The notes under the pieces are model-generated. The model was not told the origin of the DNA. It saw only the letters and a list, made by a program, of their open reading frames with translations, and made no database searches. A stretch of DNA of 64,000 bases from JAHEEL01 sp963785245 (lineage in GTDB: Bacteria > Actinomycetota > Acidimicrobiia > Spongiisociales > UBA5794): positions 62,001 to 126,000 of the forward strand of contig CAWAUO010000005.1 of the NCBI GenBank assembly GCA_963785245.1, written 5' to 3'. Of the stretch, positions 9,374 to 18,091 are shown one piece after another. The position numbers and the translations under genes are program-made. Each line of letters opens with the position of its first letter. The first letter of the stretch is position 1.

Positions 9374-9589
9374 ATGCCGATGCCTAGGTGGAGGTCAGCA
9401 CTGGGAGCGACCATCACCGACGTTCAACGCATCGCGCATCTCGAAGAGAAGGTCGAGTTCCTCGGTCTCTGCGTGACGGACCTCCGTCGCTCTGTCGAAG
9501 CGCTCCACACCCTCATCGACGAGATTCGTCTTGAGCAGATCCACCTTGCAGTTCGTGCGGGCACCCGCCCTGCCGACGCCCGCGAATAG
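9374..9589 (+). CDS. Small coiled-coil protein, hypothetical
   Basis: A 71-residue frame (or 69 from ATG 9380). Its middle forms an amphipathic helix with heptad spacing (IAHLEEKVEFLGLCVTDLRR, then VEALHTLIDEIRLEQIHL), typical of small coiled-coil proteins. The ribosome binding site is weak and codon use is unremarkable. It lies alone between a broken gene and the HIT gene. It could be real or a chance frame; no function is assigned. Confidence 0.4.
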   Translation: MPMPRWRSALGATITDVQRIAHLEEKVEFLGLCVTDLRRSVEALHTLIDEIRLEQIHLAVRAGTRPADARE

Positions 9590-9758
9590 GACTCATCGCG
9601 TCGCCCAAGACGATCTGGCAGTCCCTCGACACGGATGAACCGCGCAGGACAATCCGGTCCGGTGATCGACCGCGACAGCAACGGGGGCCATGCAATCCGC
9701 TTCGCGAAGCAATCTCGGCCGGTGTCTGGCACACTGGCTGCCTTGGGAGGGAGGACCC

Positions 9759-10139
9759 GTGAGCGATTGCCCATTCTGTGTTCGAATCGAAGACGGTGAG
9801 GTCATCGAGCAGTCGACGCTCGCGGTGGCGTTCTCCGATGCCTTCCCGATCTCGCCGGGCCATACGCTTGTCGTGTCGAGGCGGCACGAAGCCGACTTCT
9901 TCGCATTGTCGGATATGGAACAGGCTGCACTGTGGGTCGTGGCGCTACGGGCCAGAGAGCGAATCATGGCTGACCACGCTCCGACGGGTTTCAACGTGGC
10001 GATCAACGTCGGTGCCGACGCTGGTCAGGCGGTTGACCATGCCCATCTTCATCTCGTCCCGAGGTACGCGGGGGATGTCGAGGATCCTCGCGGCGGCGTG
10101 CGTTGGGTGATCCCCGAACACGCCCGATACTGGGATTGA
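9759..10139 (+). CDS. HIT family nucleotide hydrolase/transferase
   Basis: A 126-residue cytosolic protein with the histidine triad H-x-H-x-H (HAHLHLV, His94/96/98), whose central histidine would be the nucleophile in hydrolysis of nucleoside phosphoramidates or dinucleotides. A CPFC pair at residues 4-7 fits the zinc site of many bacterial HIT proteins. Family landmarks include SDAFPISPGHTLVVSRRH. The start is GTG 9759, preceded by GGGAGGGAGG, and the length matches compact HIT proteins. The neighbours give no pathway clue. Confidence 0.9.
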   Translation: MSDCPFCVRIEDGEVIEQSTLAVAFSDAFPISPGHTLVVSRRHEADFFALSDMEQAALWVVALRARERIMADHAPTGFNVAINVGADAGQAVDHAHLHLVPRYAGDVEDPRGGVRWVIPEHARYWD

Positions 10140-10314
10140 GCCGAGCGGTGATCCGTCTCGAATCGCGGCCGCGCTGCACACCGGCGAGCTACCTGACGAT
10201 CGGTCGAACGTTACAGGGCGGTTGCCGACACCCCTCCCGCTCTGTCGTACAGGCGGAAGCGACGGTGGTGGGGGAGTCCCAGGTCGCCCTGCTGCCGACC
10301 GGATCTGTCTCAAT

Positions 10315-11568
10315 TCACCTCGCGGGCCGAAATGAAGCGTCGTTCTCGAGGAGCTCCTCGAACGCGACCCCTGCTGCTTCTGCTCCTCCCGACTCAGAGA
10401 AGGTGGCAGCGATCCGTCGCGCCCCGGACTCGAGAGAGATCGCCTCATTGACTGCCGAGACCACCCGTGCTGGACTCAGGTTCCTCGCCGGGAGTCTGAC
10501 TCCGGCGCCGGCATGTGCGACACGGCGGGCGACTTCAAGCTGGTCACGGCCGAACGGCACGACCACCACGGGTACTCCGTGGGCGAGTGCGCGCTGGGTG
10601 ATCCCCATTCCCCCGTGACAGACCACGGCGGCCGCCCGACGCAGGACGGCGTCGTGGGGGATGAACCGTTCAACTCTTGTATGGGGCGATGGATCAGGCG
10701 CGAGTTCCTCCGGAGTGAAAGCTGCGCTGGTTCCCACGACGAAGAAGCCAGCGTCCGGGAGTCCATCGAGAGCCGCCGTCAGGATCGCGGCGTCTTCCTG
10801 CCGTTCTGTGGAGCAGGTGACGAGAACGATCGGACGATCCGTCTCCGTCAACCAGTCGGGCTCCTCGGCCTCGGGGCCCCACGTTGCCGGACCGACGAAT
10901 TCGAAAGCCTCCGGCCAGGTTTCGCGCGGGTACTCGAGCGCCTCCGAGGTGAAGTAGATGACTCGGGGCGGCCTGGTCAGGAAGTCCTCCATGCTATCGA
11001 GCGGGGAGAGGTCGAGCCTGGTGCGTTGGGTATTGATTTTGGGAAGTGCGAGCTTCTCCAGCCTGCCGAACGCGAGGGGACCGACGATCCCGTCTCGCAA
11101 GCGGCCCGGCATGCCGGTCGAGCGCCTCAGACCGGGCCCGAACGGCGGCACACCCCGCCCGGGAAGGGCTGTGAAGTACGGCTGGAACGTCGCCCAAGGC
11201 AGGCCGGAAGCCTCCGCGACCGCCTGAGCTCCCCACGTGTTCGTGTCCACCAGCAGCGCATCGGCGGAGATCTGAACGATGGCGTCGAGCACATCATCGA
11301 CTTCGGGGGCAGCTCGATCCCCGAAGGTCTGCATCGCGATCTTCAGGGCCCCCATGGCATTGCGCGCGCGCCAGTCCTCGAGCTCGATGGCTTCGATTTC
11401 GGGATCGATGGCATCGGCGCTCAAGCCGAGGGCTCGGACCCTCTCCACTTCCCCGGAGATGGTCCGGACGTGAAGGTCATGGCCACGCTTCTGCAGTTCC
11501 AGGGCGACGCCAAGTGTGGGGAACAAGTGTCCCCGGGCCGGGGAGGTGTAGACGAGAATCGACGACAT
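10315..11568 (-). CDS. UGT/MGT-type glycosyltransferase (GT1)
   Basis: A 417-residue inverting GT-B enzyme of the macrolide-glycosyltransferase type. The N-terminus reads SILVYTSPARGHLFPTLGVA, the usual acceptor-domain opening. The donor-binding region has VCHGGMGITQRALAHGVPVV followed by VPFGRDQLEVARRV. Relatives transfer glucose or a deoxysugar onto macrolides, flavonoids or other small aglycones, often as a resistance or detoxification step. ATG 11568 overlaps the TGA of the TetR gene by one base (TGATG), so the two genes are translationally coupled. The upstream in-frame extension lies inside the TetR gene and is rejected. Repression by TetR and induction by the aglycone is inference. Confidence 0.88.
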   Translation of the reverse strand: MSSILVYTSPARGHLFPTLGVALELQKRGHDLHVRTISGEVERVRALGLSADAIDPEIEAIELEDWRARNAMGALKIAMQTFGDRAAPEVDDVLDAIVQISADALLVDTNTWGAQAVAEASGLPWATFQPYFTALPGRGVPPFGPGLRRSTGMPGRLRDGIVGPLAFGRLEKLALPKINTQRTRLDLSPLDSMEDFLTRPPRVIYFTSEALEYPRETWPEAFEFVGPATWGPEAEEPDWLTETDRPIVLVTCSTERQEDAAILTAALDGLPDAGFFVVGTSAAFTPEELAPDPSPHTRVERFIPHDAVLRRAAAVVCHGGMGITQRALAHGVPVVVVPFGRDQLEVARRVAHAGAGVRLPARNLSPARVVSAVNEAISLESGARRIAATFSESGGAEAAGVAFEELLENDASFRPAR

Positions 11569-12227
11569 CAGGAGTTCTCCATTCCGTGCAAGAGGGACAA
11601 CATGATCTGCTCCGTCTCGTTTCTCGAGAGGGCAAGGTCGCGGCGCAGCAGTCTCCACGTGCCGAGGTCGGTCGCCGCGATCGCGGCATGAGTGAGACGG
11701 TCCCGCTCCGGTCCCTCCGTCCCTGCGAGAACAGCCGCGCAATGCCGCTCGACCCACTCGCGATGGACCGCTCGGCCTTCTCGCACAGCCTCTCGCACGA
11801 GGGTCGAGCGATGCTCTTGAGCGACAAGATGGAGGACGAAGTCGCCGTCCCTTTCGTAATGGTCGACGAGTGAGCGCAGGGCCGTCTCGAGGGCGGCATC
11901 GGAGGGGACCGCTCGCGATGCGGTGATTCGCTCTCTCTCGATGTTCGCCACGGCCTCGAAGAGCTGCTCCTTGGAGCCGTATCGGCGGATCACCGTTTGC
12001 ACGGTTACTCCAGCGTGGGCCGCCACAGCGACCAAGGTCACCCGTTCGAACGGCAGTTCCCCGAAGGCGGATCTAGCCGCACCGAGGATCGCGTTTCCCG
12101 TGGCCTCGGCCGCCTCTGCACGAGCAGTCATCCGATACGGTCGCTTCGATGGCTCGTCCGATCCGAGACCTGGACTGCCGGCTTCCGGGTCCGATCGAAT
12201 CTCGCGCTGTGCACCACCACTATTCAT
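11568..12227 (-). CDS. TetR-family repressor of the UGT operon
   Basis: A 219-residue regulator with a TetR-type helix-turn-helix at about 45-90 (AARSAFGELPFERVTLVAVA, then VTVQTVIRRYGSKEQLFEAV) and a C-terminal ligand/dimer domain. ATG 12227 has no Shine-Dalgarno sequence. TAGTAT lies seven bases before it, as in a leaderless mRNA, and a perfect palindrome overlaps that hexamer. Autoregulation together with the coupled glycosyltransferase is therefore likely. An alternative start at residue 33 (MTARAEAAE) would lack any promoter this close. The effector is unknown. Confidence 0.88.
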   Translation of the reverse strand: MNSGGAQREIRSDPEAGSPGLGSDEPSKRPYRMTARAEAAEATGNAILGAARSAFGELPFERVTLVAVAAHAGVTVQTVIRRYGSKEQLFEAVANIERERITASRAVPSDAALETALRSLVDHYERDGDFVLHLVAQEHRSTLVREAVREGRAVHREWVERHCAAVLAGTEGPERDRLTHAAIAATDLGTWRLLRRDLALSRNETEQIMLSLLHGMENS

Positions 12228-12228
12228 A

Positions 12229-12241
12229 TTAGTAATACTAA
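12229..12241. promoter_or_regulatory. Palindromic operator at the tetR-UGT promoter
   Basis: TTAGTA-A-TACTAA is a perfect 6+1+6 palindrome ending one base from the tetR start codon. It overlaps the predicted -10 hexamer. It is an AT-rich island in high-GC DNA. A TetR dimer bound here would block transcription of both genes. Binding is inferred from position and symmetry. Confidence 0.6.
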
Positions 12242-12704
12242 CGCTAAATATGGAGAGGCGTCAAACACTCTCGCATCGACACTCGCGGAAGTCTCCCTCC
12301 GTCGCCACTGTCGTCCGCCTCGACCTGATCCATCGGCTGTCGACGATTTCTGAGTTGAGCGTGGTCGACGCGTCAGGCGTGGACTCCGGACAACTCCGGA
12401 CTCACGGTGTCAGATACATCAGCACGTCGGTCACACAATCGTCGGGCGACTCGTTGTTGGGGCTCCCGCCGGTCCTACGCCGAACTCGACGCCTCCGATG
12501 CAACCGAGAACAGCCATCTGGGGTGGCGGCGCGCTCTCGATCTGGTCCAGAAGGTCGCTGAGTCACACCCGAATCTTCCGCACGGCCGGGTCCTCTCCGC
12601 GTTTGCCGATTGGGTCCGCCCCGCCAATGGATCGTCGGGGCGGGGACACAGCCTGTTGGTCGCGGTCATCGAGGAAGGCCCGTGGCCGCCCCAGCGGTTA
12701 CCCG
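12242..12704. other. Intergenic stretch, possible gene fragment
   Basis: No intact gene is supported. Forward frame about 12515-12690 has a protein-like stretch (RRALDLVQKVAESHPNLPHG, then RVLSAFADWV) with no start signal, perhaps a remnant. The segment separates the tetR promoter from the 3' end of the USP-CBS gene. Confidence 0.35.
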
Positions 12705-13739
12705 TCAGAGGAGAGCGCGTCGTGCGAGGTCGGCAGCCGTCACGGTTCCGATGATGCGGCGACGGGAGTCGACGACCGGGATGGCGCTCCCGGGATGGCT
12801 GCTGATGAGCTCAGCCGCATGGTCGAGGTCCTCATCGGGTGAGAGCAATGCGGGGCTCTCCATGATGTCTCGGAGTTCGAGATCCGGCCGGGCCTCGGCG
12901 AGCGTCCGGTGGGGGATCAACCCGAGCAGCTTCCCCCGCTCGGCAACGATCAGGTGCTGGGCGTCGGCCAGCTGCCGTGCGTCGACCACCCGCATATGCG
13001 GGCCGAATGCAGTGGCGGGCTGCATGATCTGGTAGACACGCGCTGGTGCGGACTTCACGACGATCGTCCCGCCGGGGGCCTTGGCTTGGATGCGAGCTCC
13101 GGGCCCGAAGAACTGGCGCTGGAACCATGACCCCCCTGGTGCTCCGACGACCAGGAGGGTTCCAGCCGGCAAGGCGCTCACCATCGCGGCCGGGCTTGGT
13201 GACTGGACCGCTTCGACCGAGACATCCGCTAGGCCGTCGGCAACGTTTTCGAGGACTTCGAATGCCCGAGAACGCTCGGTCGCATCGTGGTGGCCGTAGA
13301 CGGCGCGGACAGCAACCTCGAGTTGCTGTCCGAGAACGTGCGCGATGACGACTGCCAGGCGCGAATGAGGGCCGCTGCCGACCGCAGCCACGATCGAACG
13401 GGTCTCTACGGGTGAGAACCCGTGAGGTACCGCGACGTTGCAGAGATCAAGCGACCTGAGGTGGCGCGTGACGAGAAGCGATGCCCCTGTCTGGATGCAG
13501 GAAGCGGCCACGTCGGCGCTGGCCCGGATCGCCGTTCCTCCACTCACAACGTCCGCCAGGACCTGGCATTGGGCGCCGCGGGTCCACAGAACTCGGGGAG
13601 AGATGCTCGGAGAGTCGACGGGTTCGGGCGCCCGCCGTTGCTCCTCCTGGCGTACCGACTCCTTGGGGTTGGGGGAATCCGCGGACGGCGGCCGATTCAA
13701 GGAAGCGCCGTTGACTGAAGAAGTCACCACGTCGGGCAT
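12705..13739 (-). CDS. USP domain plus CBS-pair protein
   Basis: A 344-residue cytosolic protein. Residues ~60-220 resemble a universal stress protein fold with a C-terminal nucleotide/phosphate loop of the form G-x-P-G-G-S-x-x-x-x-x-F-G-P (GAPGGSWFQRQFFGPGARI). Residues ~232-343 form a CBS pair (MQPATAFGPHM at the start, then IMESPALLSPDEDLDHAAEL and a second half ending GTVTAADLARRALL). Such proteins sense adenine nucleotides and adjust a partner. The gene diverges from a CPA2 antiporter with its own USP-like domains, a plausible partner. ATG 13739 has TAGTAT six bases upstream and no Shine-Dalgarno, so it is probably leaderless. Confidence 0.8.
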   Translation of the reverse strand: MPDVVTSSVNGASLNRPPSADSPNPKESVRQEEQRRAPEPVDSPSISPRVLWTRGAQCQVLADVVSGGTAIRASADVAASCIQTGASLLVTRHLRSLDLCNVAVPHGFSPVETRSIVAAVGSGPHSRLAVVIAHVLGQQLEVAVRAVYGHHDATERSRAFEVLENVADGLADVSVEAVQSPSPAAMVSALPAGTLLVVGAPGGSWFQRQFFGPGARIQAKAPGGTIVVKSAPARVYQIMQPATAFGPHMRVVDARQLADAQHLIVAERGKLLGLIPHRTLAEARPDLELRDIMESPALLSPDEDLDHAAELISSHPGSAIPVVDSRRRIIGTVTAADLARRALL

Positions 13740-13887
13740 AAGCGGATACTAATATCATGTCATATGTGTCGTCAATGGTGTGTCGGGTGTCGGAGAGCCG
13801 TGCGCGGATGATGTCGCCGAGGTGGCTCGGCTGTGAGGTGTGCGCTCCGGCGTCCGGTGTTGCCAATCGAGGGTTGAAGGTGGCGGC

Positions 13888-16194
13888 GTGAGATCGATGG
13901 TGCTCGGTGCCGGAGGCGCAGGCGGGCTTGCCCCGCCGTTGACCGAGCATGAGATCCTTGTACTCCTGGTGCAGCTGGTCTTGCTGATCGGCACGGCCCG
14001 CATCATGGGGGGACTGTTCAAGCGGATCGGCCAACCCGCCGTGGTGGGCGAGTTGCTCGCGGGCGTGATGCTGGGTCCTACGCTCTTCGGCCGGATCGCG
14101 CCGGCTGCCTACGAGTGGGTTTTCGGCGACGAGGTCGTTCAGGCGGTGGTGTTCGGTTTCGCCTGGATCGGCGTGATTCTGTTGCTCGTGGTGATCGGCT
14201 ACGAAACCGATCTGGCGATCATCGCCCGATTCCGCAAGGCCGCCGGATGGGTTTCGGCCGGCGGCTTCGTCGTTCCCATGGTGGTGATGGGTGGCCTCGC
14301 GCTTGCGGTCCCCGGCACCTTCGTCGGGGACGGAACCAGCCGTCAGCTGTTCGCTGGGTTCTTTGCCTTGGCGCTTTCGGTGTCTGCGCTGCCGGTCGTC
14401 GGAAGGATCCTTCACGACTTAGGCTTGTTGCGTCGCAACTTCGGTCAGATCACGCTCGCGGCCGGCATGGCGATGGACGCTGTCGGCTGGCTCCTTCTGG
14501 CGGCCCTTACGGGGATCGCGCTCGACGGATTCCGCGTCGATCTTCTTGCGCGTTCCTTTGGGGGGTTGGTGGTCTTCCTCGCCGTTGCTGTCACGGCAGG
14601 GCGATGGCTCCTCGACCGGGTGATGCGGTATGTCCTCGATCGCGGATCCAGCGTCACAGCAGCCCTGACCGTGAGCGTGCTGGCTGCGCTCATCGGCGGG
14701 ATCGTGACCCAGGCGCTGCAACTCGAGGCCATCCTCGGTGCCTTCCTGGTTGGCATCCTGCTGGCTTCGACTCGGCACCAACTTCCTGAAGTCCGTCGGA
14801 CGCTCGAGGTCGTGACCGCCGCGCTGTTCGCCCCGATCTTCTTTGCGTTCAGCGGCCTTAGGGTGGATCTCGGCCTTCTTCGCTCCGGGTCCGCATTGAC
14901 CTGGACGATCGCCCTGGTGGTGGCGGCGATCGGGGCCAAGATGGTCGGATCGGTCGCCGGGGCGCGCCTCGCCGGCGTTCGGGGGAGGGAGGCGCTCGCT
15001 CTCGGGGCCGGGCTGTCGGCGCTGGGGGCAATGGGGATCGTGGTGGCGCTGGTGGCGCTCAACGTAGGTGTTGTGAGCGTCGCGGGCTACACGGTTCTGG
15101 TGGTAGCAGCGATCGCAACGTCGATGGCGGCGCCGCTGTTGCTCCGCTGGGTCGTGCACGGTTGGGAGGTCCCTGTGGAGGAGGCTGCTCGTCTCGAACG
15201 GGAGGCCGTCAGGGCAACCTCGGAAATCCTGGGGAGTCGCCGGATTCTGCTCCCGACCCGCGGGGGCGATAACTCCCGGTACGCCGCTCAAGTGGTTGCC
15301 GGCGCCTTCAGCGATGCCGATGTCACCGTCCTCGCAATCGACACCCCCGGCCGTCGCTCACTGTTTGGGCGGCGTACCGAGTCTCGTGCCGATCCCAGCG
15401 ATGTGGATCTGGGCCTCGGTCCAATCCGGCATCGCATCGTTCGCATGCAATCGCGCGATCCGGCTGCCACGATCGCCCGGGAGGCGTCCCTTGGGTATGA
15501 CACCCTGATCATCGGTGCATCCGCCGACGATCGGGGGGCAGTGGGACTGTTCTCGTCGACGGTTGACCGGATCCTCTCGCTGGTCGACATCCCGACCGTC
15601 GTCATGCGCCTCCCGGTTGGATCGGCGGTGAGCGATCACCCGAACCGCGTGCTGGTACCCGTCGTGGCGAGCCGGTCGTCGAGGGCGGCAGAAGAGGTTG
15701 CGTTCGCGGTCCTTCAGGGGACGGGCGGCAGCGCAGTCGCGGTCCACGTCGTGAGCCGCCCCCAAGACCAGGGCATCATGTTCGACGACGTCACCGAGAC
15801 CGGGACGCTGGAGATGGCTGAGGCAGTGACCTCGAACGCGGTCGCGTTCGGTCAACGCCTCGGCGTCGCCGTCGAGGGCTCGGTTCGTGTCGCCTCGAAT
15901 GCTGAAGAGGAGATCGTTGGTCTCGCCAACGGCGGCCAATTCGACCTCTTGGTTGTCGGTGCTTCCAACCGTCCGCTGACCGACCGTCCGTACCTCGGTC
16001 ATCGAGTCCACTACATCCTGGAGCACACCGACATCCCCGTCGCCGTCGTAGCGCTTCCCAGTCGCAGCGGTGCCACTCATCGGAGTGAGGGTGCTCGTGC
16101 CGATGCGGATGGCCTCGCGGCGGGTACGCCCCCGAAGGCGACACCCGACACATCGATCATGCAACCACGGTCGGGTAGCGACAAGTCGGAGTAG
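13888..16194 (+). CDS. CPA2-family cation/proton antiporter with two USP-like domains
   Basis: A 768-residue inner-membrane protein. Residues ~25-425 are a Kef/NapA-type antiporter with about 12 TM helices (GQPAVVGELLAGVMLGPTLF in helix 2-3; ALSVSALPVVGRILHDLGLL in helix 5). It would exchange Na+ or K+ for protons. The cytosolic half carries two tandem USP-like alpha/beta domains (about 450-590 and 600-735), each ending in a loop before IPTVVMRLP or IPVAVVALP. The start is GTG 13888 after GGTGGCGGC; ATG 13897 is an alternative. The next gene, a winged-helix protein, starts four bases after the stop. The divergent USP-CBS gene suggests shared control of ion balance. Confidence 0.87.
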   Translation: MRSMVLGAGGAGGLAPPLTEHEILVLLVQLVLLIGTARIMGGLFKRIGQPAVVGELLAGVMLGPTLFGRIAPAAYEWVFGDEVVQAVVFGFAWIGVILLLVVIGYETDLAIIARFRKAAGWVSAGGFVVPMVVMGGLALAVPGTFVGDGTSRQLFAGFFALALSVSALPVVGRILHDLGLLRRNFGQITLAAGMAMDAVGWLLLAALTGIALDGFRVDLLARSFGGLVVFLAVAVTAGRWLLDRVMRYVLDRGSSVTAALTVSVLAALIGGIVTQALQLEAILGAFLVGILLASTRHQLPEVRRTLEVVTAALFAPIFFAFSGLRVDLGLLRSGSALTWTIALVVAAIGAKMVGSVAGARLAGVRGREALALGAGLSALGAMGIVVALVALNVGVVSVAGYTVLVVAAIATSMAAPLLLRWVVHGWEVPVEEAARLEREAVRATSEILGSRRILLPTRGGDNSRYAAQVVAGAFSDADVTVLAIDTPGRRSLFGRRTESRADPSDVDLGLGPIRHRIVRMQSRDPAATIAREASLGYDTLIIGASADDRGAVGLFSSTVDRILSLVDIPTVVMRLPVGSAVSDHPNRVLVPVVASRSSRAAEEVAFAVLQGTGGSAVAVHVVSRPQDQGIMFDDVTETGTLEMAEAVTSNAVAFGQRLGVAVEGSVRVASNAEEEIVGLANGGQFDLLVVGASNRPLTDRPYLGHRVHYILEHTDIPVAVVALPSRSGATHRSEGARADADGLAAGTPPKATPDTSIMQPRSGSDKSE

Positions 16195-16198
16195 AGCA

Positions 16199-16519
16199 AT
16201 GAACAGCGAGCAGCGCAGAACGTGGACGTTCCTCACCAACCATGCGAGGGTGCTCATCCTGATTGCCGAGACGCCCACCATCCGACTTCGCGACATCGCC
16301 GCTCAGATCGGAATCACCGAGCGTGCCACTCAGCGGATCGTCGGAGATCTCGAAGCCGAGGGACACCTCTCGCATGAGAAGGAAGGGCGGCGTAATCACT
16401 ACAGCCTCCATCCCGACGCGCACCTCCGGCACCCCCTCGAGAGTGAGATTGAGATCGGCCAGCTCGTTGAGTTCATCTCCAGCCGCGGCGTTTCCACCAG
16501 GACACCGAACTCGACCTGA
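16199..16519 (+). CDS. Winged-helix regulator (MarR/ArsR-like)
   Basis: A 106-residue DNA-binding protein. A winged helix covers about residues 12-80 (VLILIAETPTIRLRDIAAQI, then GITERATQRIVGDLEAEGHL and a wing with EKEGRRNHY). The gene begins four bases after the antiporter stop, so it is co-transcribed and probably controls that operon. No metal- or thiol-sensing cysteines are seen. The family is clear; the target is inferred. Confidence 0.8.
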   Translation: MNSEQRRTWTFLTNHARVLILIAETPTIRLRDIAAQIGITERATQRIVGDLEAEGHLSHEKEGRRNHYSLHPDAHLRHPLESEIEIGQLVEFISSRGVSTRTPNST

Positions 16520-17079
16520 GTCGTCTCCTGTGCGGACCCAAGCAAGGCTCTCGCGACCACTGACTGGGCGATAGCGGTGTTCACCGGCTCGGCTCGGAAT
16601 CGACCGACGATGGCGGCGAGCATCATCACAGCCATGAAGGCAACGAAGATGATGAAGAGCGGGTGCCTTCAGCGGACGGTGCTGGACGACAGTTGGGATG
16701 TGATCACGCTGTCGTCATCGTCGACGGCGACGAGCAGCCGGCGATTCTCGGGCGGGAGTTGAATCGGGCAGAACGGGCAGTCCGCTCCGGTCTCGCGGTC
16801 TTCTCTTCGAACTGACTGTTGACCGATGGGACAGGGGGTCTGTCCATGGGCAATGACCCTGGTCGCCACGCGGTGCGTCTCCCTCCATCGCCGTGGCAAG
16901 GCTGGTTGTGACAACGGAGGATGCTCCTCCGCGCTCTCAGGTGTGGTCGTCCCAGGTCGCGACGGGAGGATTCCAACTCCGAGAACCTACGATTGGCGGA
17001 TGGGCACCAGGCGATCGAGGAACCATGGGCGCGTCCGTCCGCGCGCACCGACCCGGGGGTCGGCGGCACCCGGTCTGAT
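16520..17079. other. Intergenic stretch with weak coding traces
   Basis: No gene is supported. The reverse strand has two weak traces. One is near 16650-16500, a single hydrophobic run HPLFIIFVAFMAVMMLAAIV directly after a stop. The other is near 16860-16680 and contains C-P-I-G and D-C-P-F-C-P motifs, perhaps a zinc-ribbon fragment. Neither has a ribosome binding site. The region upstream of the pentapeptide gene has lost whatever encoded its N-terminus. Confidence 0.35.
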
Positions 17080-17415
17080 GTGCCCGCGCTGGTCACCGAC
17101 TTCGACGGCTGTGTCTTCCGGCTTGCGAACCTTCGAATGGTGAGCCTGCAGCGGGTGGCGTTCATTGGATGCACAATCGAGGACGTCGATGCATACGGCG
17201 CCGACCTCGAGGACGTCTCGTTCCACGACTCGACGTTGTCCGCGTTCAGCATCGATCAGGCCACTGCCACACGTGTCGATCTGCGTAGATGTACGCCGTT
17301 GGGGCTCACCGCAATTGCGCGCCTTGATGGCTTCCTCATCTCCGAAGCTCAGTTGCTCGCGCTCGCGCCGCAGCTTGCGGCGGCGGCGGGGCTGACGATC
17401 GAAGCGGACGCGTGA
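17080..17415 (+). pseudogene. Pentapeptide-repeat protein, 5'-truncated
   Basis: About 111 residues that match only the C-terminal half of actinobacterial pentapeptide-repeat proteins. Repeats of the A(D/N)Lxx type run through FRLANLRMVSLQRVAFIGCT and YGADLEDVSFHDSTLSAFSI, followed by the usual capping helix ISEAQLLALAPQLAAAAGL. The first several coils normally present are missing. Upstream DNA in all three frames shows no A(D/N)LxF pattern. A GTG at 17080 could start a short version, but there is no ribosome binding site. Probably a truncated, non-functional gene, although a short right-handed helix could still fold. Confidence 0.55.
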
Positions 17416-17492
17416 CCGGCGGTGGGTGATACCCGGCGATTCGACTCCGGATCGAGGGCGCTGCGCCCCGATGTGGGCCCTTCCGGGCCGAC

Positions 17493-17541
17493 GCGGTATC
17501 AGGGTTGATCAGGGTCGACATAGGGGGATACCCGATACCGC
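17493..17541. repeat. Inverted repeat upstream of the DUF4870 gene
   Basis: GCGGTATC (17493-17500) pairs with GATACCGC (17534-17541) across about 33 bases, and further GATACCC/GGTATC elements lie between and upstream (near 17424). The structure ends about 60 bases before the DUF4870 start. It could be a transcription-factor site or a leader hairpin; no known regulator is recognised. Confidence 0.4.
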
Positions 17542-17602
17542 ACGGCGCAGCCAGATCGCATGATGGGGTCATCAAACATATCTCGAAAGGAGATGACATC
17601 TG

Positions 17603-17977
17603 ATGACTACCACACAACCAACCACCGTCGCTCCCGCATCAACGATCAGCGGTGAAGCAAAGGGATGGGCGGCCCTGAGCCACCTCTCGGCCTTCGTGAT
17701 GTTCCTCGGCGTACCGTCGCTCGTCGGGCCGTTCGTGGCCTGGATCTGGAAGCGAGACCTTCCGTATGTCGACGAGCAGGGCAAGGAGGCGTTGAACTTC
17801 AACATCTCGTTCTTGATCTACGGTGTCGTTTCGGCGCTCCTGATCCTCGCCCTGGTCGGCATTGTGCTCCTCCCGATCGTCTTCGTCACCTGGTTCGTCC
17901 TGGTGATCGTGGCGGCCGTGAGGGCGTCCGCAGGGGAGGACTACCGGTACCCGTTCACGATCCGCTTCATCCGCTGA
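17603..17977 (+). CDS. DUF4870 membrane protein
   Basis: A 124-residue Tic20-like membrane protein. An N-terminal soluble segment is followed by LSHLSAFVMFLGVPSLVGPF, the family landmark WKRDLPYVDEQGKEALNFNI, and two or three TM helices to residue 110. The YxDEQGKEALNFQ-type motif is diagnostic. Its function is unknown; it is an inner-membrane protein common in Gram-positive bacteria. AAAGGAG nine to ten bases before ATG 17603 fixes the start. It is monocistronic, ending at a strong hairpin. Confidence 0.88.
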   Translation: MTTTQPTTVAPASTISGEAKGWAALSHLSAFVMFLGVPSLVGPFVAWIWKRDLPYVDEQGKEALNFNISFLIYGVVSALLILALVGIVLLPIVFVTWFVLVIVAAVRASAGEDYRYPFTIRFIR

Positions 17978-18000
17978 TCGGAGCACACCTGTCGACCGTT

Positions 18001-18037
18001 GCACGAACCCCGAGAGCCTCGCTCTCGGGGTTCGTGC
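18001..18037. terminator. Perfect 17-bp hairpin between convergent genes
   Basis: A 17-bp perfect inverted repeat (GCACGAACCCCGAGAGC and its complement) with a three-base CTC loop lies 23 bases past the DUF4870 stop and about 55 bases past the end of the convergent ATP-grasp gene. There is no clear U-tract on either strand. It probably acts as a bidirectional terminator. Confidence 0.75.
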
Positions 18038-18091
18038 GTCTCGCGTGGTTCTCAATCCGGCGCCCCGGTCGCGTCATCGAGATGCTCCGCT

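Noticed and set aside
16520..17079. Full-length pentapeptide gene with shifted upstream part
   Set aside because: No frame upstream shows A(D/N)LxF repeats, so a simple frameshift does not restore the N-terminus.
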